Virus record (IMG/VR): IMGVR_UViG_3300024517_000051
Span: 1-35,870 of that record
Reading direction: 5' to 3' (one strand)
Source: a virus
Length of the DNA stretch: 35,870 bases
Both the position numbers and the translations under genes were made by a program. Of this stretch, positions 31,441-35,870 are shown one piece after another; positions within the stretch are counted from its first letter, which is position 1, and every line of letters begins with the position of its first letter. Below the pieces are notes generated by a model. That model had not been told where the DNA came from. It did no database searches and saw only the letters and a list, made by a program, of their open reading frames with translations.

Positions 31441-32881
31441 CGTTGCAGCAGAGAAGATATTCCTAGCAGGAGTTGTACAGCATCCAGACAAGCTGTTTGA
31501 GTTTGTTGAATATCTTGGAGAGGAAGACTTTCAACATACGGCTACCCGTATGACCTTTGAGGCACTACGGTCTCTGGTTATTGATAAAGAAGCTCAGAAG
31601 GTCACGAAGGCCAAGCTTGTGGCGGAAGCTAAAGCATTGGGTCATCATAACTACTTGTCTGCCACGAGGAACGGTGAGTGGATTGATGAACTGATTGCCG
31701 AAGAAGTGAGCATTGGTGAGGTTGACAATCATTTTCTTGAGGTCAAGAGACAGGCACTCAAGGACCAATATACTCAAGCCTTTGTTGAGCAAAGAGACTA
31801 TCTATCAGCGACCAACGATTCGTTGTCAGTGATGATTGGTAAGGTTGAAAACGCCATCATCAGTAAGGTCAATATTATCGACAAGGGCGAACACGCCATT
31901 GAAGATATTCGTGAAGGGTTTGAAGAGTTCATTAATACTCTTGCTGATGACCCTGGACATATGGGGCTTGATCTAGGTTATCCTTTGTGGCAAGAGTGTA
32001 TCGGTCAACTGAGAAATGGCTCTATGACATTCTTGGTTGGTACTACTGGCAGTGGTAAGTCTCAGTTTGGTATGCGTGCCGCTGTCACCGCTGCACGCAA
32101 GGGGCTACCAGTTCTTTATCTTGATAGCGAGCTAAGCAAGCAAGACCAGTGGGTGCGTATTGCAGCCATGGTTGCTAGGGTTCCGTCAGAGTATATTGAA
32201 ACTGGTTTCTGGCGTATGTCAGAAAAAGAACTAATTGATAACAACGTCACAGATCCGAAGATTCGTGATGAGATCATGGCTCATGGTCGCAAGCTTAAAG
32301 AGCCGCGTCTTTGGGAAGCAGTGAAGAAGATGCCTATTTTCTATCAGTCGATTAGTGGTCTCAGCGTTCCTGACGTGCTACCGCATATCAGAAGGTGGCT
32401 ACTGACCCACGTTAAGCCCGACCGTGATACTCGTGTACCGCAGTGCTTGATTGTGTATGACTATATCAAGCTGGCTATGACCAACGAGATTAGTCGTGGT
32501 GTCCTGCAAGAATGGCAACAGAATGGTTTACACATTGCGGCGTTGCATGACTTTATCAACAAGTACAATGTGCCGCTTATTGGGTTTGGCCAAACTAACA
32601 ACGAATTGATCTCTGGAATCAAGGCTGTCGCTGGTGGTAAACGCATCAGTGAGAACGTAGATTCTGTCAGTTACCTCAAAAGAAAGACTGACGCTGAACG
32701 TGCTGACGATGGCAACGGTACTCACAAGATGGAGAACTTTAAGTCTAGGTTTGGCAAAGGACTATGGGGTAGTTACATTAATTACAACGCAGACCTTAGT
32801 TGTGGTTATTTCGAAGAACTGGAGATTGGTCATGTAACACCTCCTCAACAAGATAGTGACGACGATGACGACGACGAATGA
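31433..32881 (+). CDS. Replicative DNA helicase, DnaB/gp41 family
   Basis: The 482 residues show an N-terminal helical domain (AAEKIFLAGVVQHPDKLFEF, then EEDFQHTATRMTFEALRSL) and a RecA-like motor. The motor has Walker A GTTGSGKS at 203-210, the catalytic Glu in YLDSELSKQD (E233), Walker B-type CLIVYDYIKLA (338-348), the sensor region PLIGFGQTNNEL with Q387, and KRISENVDSVSYLKRK near 403-418. It unwinds DNA 5' to 3' as a hexamer at the fork and would load with the primase encoded next. The C-terminus ends in an acidic run, and those codons overlap the primase start. Length is normal for the family. Confidence 0.93.
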   Translation: MSNVAAEKIFLAGVVQHPDKLFEFVEYLGEEDFQHTATRMTFEALRSLVIDKEAQKVTKAKLVAEAKALGHHNYLSATRNGEWIDELIAEEVSIGEVDNHFLEVKRQALKDQYTQAFVEQRDYLSATNDSLSVMIGKVENAIISKVNIIDKGEHAIEDIREGFEEFINTLADDPGHMGLDLGYPLWQECIGQLRNGSMTFLVGTTGSGKSQFGMRAAVTAARKGLPVLYLDSELSKQDQWVRIAAMVARVPSEYIETGFWRMSEKELIDNNVTDPKIRDEIMAHGRKLKEPRLWEAVKKMPIFYQSISGLSVPDVLPHIRRWLLTHVKPDRDTRVPQCLIVYDYIKLAMTNEISRGVLQEWQQNGLHIAALHDFINKYNVPLIGFGQTNNELISGIKAVAGGKRISENVDSVSYLKRKTDAERADDGNGTHKMENFKSRFGKGLWGSYINYNADLSCGYFEELEIGHVTPPQQDSDDDDDDE

Positions 32882-33938
32882 AAAGAAGCAAACGATTCGT
32901 AACCATGCGAATCGCAACATTACTTATCTGCTAGACAGACTAGAGATTGAGTTTGATGATCGTGGAGACGGTCTAATTCAATCTACGTGTCAGTGCATGC
33001 AGCACGGGGGAGACCGTAACAACGTGACGGCATGGAGTTGGCGAACCGATCTTGGTAAATGGGTATGTTGGACGCATCACTGTGAGGAGAGTCGTGGCAA
33101 TGATATCTTCGGCTTAGTGAGTAGTGTTAAAGGTATCAACTTTCGTGAGACCGTTGAATGGATTACCACACAGCTTGAGAACAAAAACGTGGACCTTGAT
33201 GAGAAGGTATCTGATCCAATCAATATTCATCGTGGTAACAAGTTACACATTCATGAACCGCTAAAAGAGGATAACCTAAAGTTCCTCATGCCGGATCCTC
33301 AGTATCTACTGAATCGTGAGTTTGATCTAGAATCATTGCGTAAATACGAGGTTGGCCTTTGGAGTCGTCTTGGTACGTACATGCATGATCGTGTCGTGTT
33401 CCCTGTTAGAGATCACGAAGGTCACTTGATTGGATATACAGGACGTACCATTCATACTCCTGAGTATTTCAAGCAGCGTGACCTCAAGTACATGAAGTGG
33501 GTACATGGTCGCCATTACAACAGATGGCCTCAGCGTGGAGACTTGTTTACTAGCTCCATTCTGTATAACCTACATAATGCTAAACGATACTTGGGCATGA
33601 GCAAAAAGCTCATTCTGGTTGAAGGACCGCTAGATGGTATGAAGTTGGATGAAGCGGGGATCCACAACTGGGTTGCCACACTTGGTACTAGCTTCTGTCA
33701 TGCTCACAGAACACTACTAATCAAGTATGGTGTTACGGATCTGTATGTTGCGTACGACAATGATGATCCTGCTAAATACAAGAGTGGAGAAAGCCCCGGT
33801 GAAAAAGGATGGGAACGCATGGAGCGTATTGTTGGTGACCTTTTTCAGTTGCACAGGGTTCTCCTGCCACACGATAAAGACTGTGGCGATCTAAGCACAA
33901 CTTTACTTCAAGAAATTTTTAAAGGTATCTCATGTTAA
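32865..33938 (+). CDS. DNA primase with zinc finger and TOPRIM domain
   Basis: ATG 32865 is taken as start (357 residues); GTG 32856 in the same frame is an alternative, and neither has a strong ribosome site, pointing to coupling with the helicase. A zinc-binding head is visible: CQCMQH (C42, C44, H47) and WVCWTHHC (C68, H71/H72, C73). The catalytic TOPRIM domain has LILVEGPLDGMKL (Glu253, Gly, Asp257) and LYVAYDNDDPA (Asp298, Asp300), then KDCGDLST near the end. This is the DnaG/T4 gp61-like arrangement that makes RNA primers on the lagging strand. A conserved-looking middle (HDRVVFPVRDHEGHLIGYTG) matches DnaG-type 'R.i.Pi.d..G..igf.gR'. Confidence 0.92.
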   Translation: MTTTNEKKQTIRNHANRNITYLLDRLEIEFDDRGDGLIQSTCQCMQHGGDRNNVTAWSWRTDLGKWVCWTHHCEESRGNDIFGLVSSVKGINFRETVEWITTQLENKNVDLDEKVSDPINIHRGNKLHIHEPLKEDNLKFLMPDPQYLLNREFDLESLRKYEVGLWSRLGTYMHDRVVFPVRDHEGHLIGYTGRTIHTPEYFKQRDLKYMKWVHGRHYNRWPQRGDLFTSSILYNLHNAKRYLGMSKKLILVEGPLDGMKLDEAGIHNWVATLGTSFCHAHRTLLIKYGVTDLYVAYDNDDPAKYKSGESPGEKGWERMERIVGDLFQLHRVLLPHDKDCGDLSTTLLQEIFKGISC

Positions 33939-34897
33939 AACTCAAGTCCATTTCACCCTCACGCATCAAAACTTTTGAGATGTGTAAGTTTAAGTATTGG
34001 TTAACGTACAATACCGATCTTGCACTTAAGACCAACTGGGGTGCTTGTCATGGTTCTCTTATCCATGATGTTTTGGAGCAGTATTCCAATGGTAGTGATC
34101 CAGACTGGGTAGCCAGACTGTATCGTGGTTATGGTGGAGTACTAGAAACGCTAGATCGTTACCAGAAGCCAGAGGTCATGGAAAGCCCATTGGTATGGGC
34201 TAAAGAAAAAGACTACGCCAACAAGAGACCGCTGTGTGACACATGTCCTTACGCTTCAAAAGAAGATAACACATGTAGCATTTCGCAAAAGCCCCTAGAC
34301 GCATTGCCGGGTTGTCCTCGCGATCTGTTTGATGGATCAATCAAGATGTGCGAGACACAGATTGAGCGTTACAAAGACATGTGGGATAAGACCCTGCGGA
34401 ACCCAGAAGGGGAAGTAGTTGGGTACGAGTATGGCTATAGGATTAACATTCCTGGTACAGACGTTCCGATTATTGGTTACATGGACCTTGTGATCGAAGA
34501 AGACCCCGAAACCATCCATGTGATTGACTACAAGACCGGCACATGGACACAAGACTACTTGCAGTGTCGTGAAGACATTCAAGTGAAGATGTATTCCCTT
34601 GCTTCTCGTCGTGAGTTCATTGACGACATTAGTAACAAGGGTTACAATTACAAGAACGTGATCTTGACGTTTGACTACTTCACTAAGAATCCTATCACTG
34701 TAGCATTTACAGAAGAAGAGGATCTAGCGACAGAAGAATGGGTTAAGAACAAGGTAAAAGAGATCGAGTCTACTGCTTATATCGACCGTATCGTTAGAGA
34801 CAACAGTGACTTTGAAAAGAGGTGGGCTTGGAAGTGTCGTTCGTTATGCGACACTGGCGTTTGTTCTAGTCAATGGAATGGGAAGTTTAAAACATAA
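33932..34897 (+). CDS. Cas4/RecB-like PD-(D/E)XK exonuclease with extra cysteines
   Basis: The 321 residues carry the RecB-family nuclease core: SPSRIKTFEMCKFKYWLTY (C18), GSLIHDVLEQY (H45), IGYMDLVIEE (D185), VIDYKTG (D199-x-K201), and a later QVKMYSLASRR helix. The C-terminal CRSLCDTGVC (C302, C306, C311) with C18 can hold an iron-sulfur cluster, as in Cas4/AddB-type enzymes. An insertion (about 100-128) adds CDTC, C115 and C128, a possible second metal site. The protein would resect DNA ends in replication or recombination. There is no CRISPR array or other cas gene, so the CRISPR name is only for the family. Confidence 0.88.
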   Translation: MLKLKSISPSRIKTFEMCKFKYWLTYNTDLALKTNWGACHGSLIHDVLEQYSNGSDPDWVARLYRGYGGVLETLDRYQKPEVMESPLVWAKEKDYANKRPLCDTCPYASKEDNTCSISQKPLDALPGCPRDLFDGSIKMCETQIERYKDMWDKTLRNPEGEVVGYEYGYRINIPGTDVPIIGYMDLVIEEDPETIHVIDYKTGTWTQDYLQCREDIQVKMYSLASRREFIDDISNKGYNYKNVILTFDYFTKNPITVAFTEEEDLATEEWVKNKVKEIESTAYIDRIVRDNSDFEKRWAWKCRSLCDTGVCSSQWNGKFKT

Positions 34898-35484
34898 TGA
34901 GAGCACGTATTGGTAAAGATTGGATTGATGCATATTTTGACTATGGTGTAGACCGTACCAATAGACGTATCTTTATGTTTGATGGTGTTGACGAAACATC
35001 TATTGGTACAGTTATTAAGGGTCTGTATTACATGAATGCAGAGTCAACGGAAAAGCCTATTGAACTATTCATTGGTTCATTTGGTGGTAGCGAGTACGAA
35101 ATGTATGCATTGTACGACGTGATCGGTACTCTTCAGGCACCAGTACATATTACTGCTATTGGCAAATGTATGAGTGCTGCACCATTGTTGGTTGCTCGTG
35201 GCGAACCAGGACATAGATACGCTACTCCAAACACTTGGTTCATGGTCCATCAGTCGTGGGACGAGTTTGGCATGAAGCGTACGGATGAACTAAAAAAGGA
35301 CTTAGTTCATTATGATGCAATGGCAAAGAGTTGGTATGCTCTTATGGAAAAGCACACCAGCCAAAAGGCCACGTTCTGGAAGAAGCATTGCGAACAGGTT
35401 GGTGACAAATACTTTAGTTCTGAGCAGGCCCTAGAGTGGGGTATCATTGATCACATTTGGGATCAGAAAGACGGAGAAGAGTAA
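34897..35484 (+). CDS. ClpP-like serine protease
   Basis: The 195 residues follow ClpP closely: RRIFMFDGVDETSIGTVIKG, PIELFIGSFGGSEYEMYALY (oxyanion Gly pair; the NSPGG of ClpP is GSFGG), a Ser in GKCMSAAPLLVARG (S93), His in FMVHQS (H118) and the Asp before YFSS (D170, GDKYFSSEQALEWGIIDHIW). All three catalytic positions are present, and the length equals bacterial ClpP. It may form a barrel and degrade host or phage proteins, or work with a host Clp ATPase. A capsid-maturation role is less likely because it sits among replication genes, though ClpP-like prohead proteases exist. Linked by TAATG overlaps on both sides. Confidence 0.9.
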   Translation: MRARIGKDWIDAYFDYGVDRTNRRIFMFDGVDETSIGTVIKGLYYMNAESTEKPIELFIGSFGGSEYEMYALYDVIGTLQAPVHITAIGKCMSAAPLLVARGEPGHRYATPNTWFMVHQSWDEFGMKRTDELKKDLVHYDAMAKSWYALMEKHTSQKATFWKKHCEQVGDKYFSSEQALEWGIIDHIWDQKDGEE

Positions 35485-35870
35485 TGGCTAAACATATTGT
35501 AGTAATAGGCTGCTGGGAGAAGGGTCACGTAACAGAGTTACTGATGACCAAGAAGCAAGAGGAGACGCTTTGTAGAAAGATTGACAAAATGAAAGCCGTC
35601 TGTCCCGTGTGTCGTGACGAAGGGGTTGGCAATCAGTCAATCACAATCCTGCGTGGTGAGACACGGTTCACGCTAGATAAGTCGTACCAGTGTCGCCATG
35701 GTCACATGACGAACGTGGGGGCATTTTCTAATGGCATGTTACACGTTAAGTCCAGTTCAGGCAGAAGCGATTTCGAGAACATAGAAGGAACCATCGAAGA
35801 ACTAGAGGAACTGATTGACAAAAAGACGATTTCGTGTCATCATGTAGATGAGAAAGGCCAACAGTGTGGC
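35484..35870 (+). CDS. Zinc-ribbon-containing protein, partial
   Basis: The frame opens at ATG 35484 (overlapping the protease TAA) and stays open for 129 codons to the window end. It starts MAKHIVVIGCWEKGHVTELL and is followed by CPVC (about residues 40-43) and CRHGHM (about 74-79), a treble-clef-like pair of metal ligands, then an acidic helix and a third group CHH...C near the end. A zinc-binding protein is likely, possibly nucleic-acid or transcription related. The C-terminus lies outside the window, so length and function cannot be stated. Confidence 0.7.
   Translation, partial: MAKHIVVIGCWEKGHVTELLMTKKQEETLCRKIDKMKAVCPVCRDEGVGNQSITILRGETRFTLDKSYQCRHGHMTNVGAFSNGMLHVKSSSGRSDFENIEGTIEELEELIDKKTISCHHVDEKGQQCG

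Noticed and set aside
33932-34897. CRISPR-associated Cas4 function
   Set aside because: No array, cas1, cas2 or other cas gene is visible. Phages commonly carry Cas4/RecB-family exonucleases in replication blocks.
240-35870. Lysis, integration or lysogeny genes
   Set aside because: No endolysin, holin, integrase, excisionase or repressor pattern was found on either strand; such genes may lie outside the window.

Overview
The window is a stretch of a double-stranded DNA tailed bacteriophage (Caudoviricetes). All supported genes lie on the + strand, are tightly packed (many start/stop overlaps of the ATGA or TAATG type) and fall into two blocks: virion morphogenesis (1-28,900) and DNA replication/recombination (28,980-35,870). 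I found no integrase, repressor, insertion sequence, CRISPR array or tRNA. No sheath gene or contractile-baseplate genes were recognised, and the tape measure gene is long, so a long non-contractile (siphovirus-like) tail is the best guess. The host cannot be named from this sequence; strong Shine-Dalgarno sites only say bacterial.

Layout. 1-133: C-terminus of a probable major capsid protein, closed by an intrinsic terminator. 240-3666: neck genes (head-tail adaptor, a 31-residue CxxC mini-gene, a decoration-like protein, a head-closure-like protein and two unknowns). 3762-5171: major tail protein, which looks internally duplicated as in the trimeric tail tube of phage T5. 5304-8441: four genes between tube and tape measure, the usual place of tail-assembly chaperones; the first and third look related. 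8441-13843: tape measure protein of 1800 residues. 13847-16738: distal tail-like protein plus a cassette of small structural genes that includes a paralogous pair. 16801-16986: a 61-residue protein alone on its own transcription unit. 17098-28040: tail-tip and adhesion genes, including a 1663-residue protein with four LamG-like domains, ten exact-length 14-residue repeats and two PKD-like domains, a hub-like protein, and a 707-residue tail protein. 28136-28846: another isolated structural gene.

A terminator (28,868-28,901) followed by a sigma70-type promoter (TATAAT at 28,925) separates the two blocks. The replication operon reads: two unknown genes, a RecA/UvsX-like recombinase with an unusual Walker A loop, a Vsr-like PD-(D/E)XK nuclease, a DnaB-family helicase, a zinc-finger/TOPRIM primase, a Cas4/RecB-like nuclease with extra cysteines, a ClpP-like protease with an intact triad, and a zinc-ribbon protein that runs off the end. 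Together they suggest recombination-coupled replication with a helicase-primase pair and end processing.

The most interesting non-coding signal is a recurrent late-gene leader: TTAGTGTATTAT (identical over 17 bases at 191 and 3667, with close variants at 16,735 and 17,041 and a diverged one at 28,037). In each case a hairpin of different sequence follows after 4-7 bases. It has no visible -35 box and precedes every structural gene set apart by a sizeable non-coding leader, apart from the tail-assembly genes at 5304. I read it as a phage-specific late promoter whose transcripts begin with a protective or regulatory 5' stem-loop.
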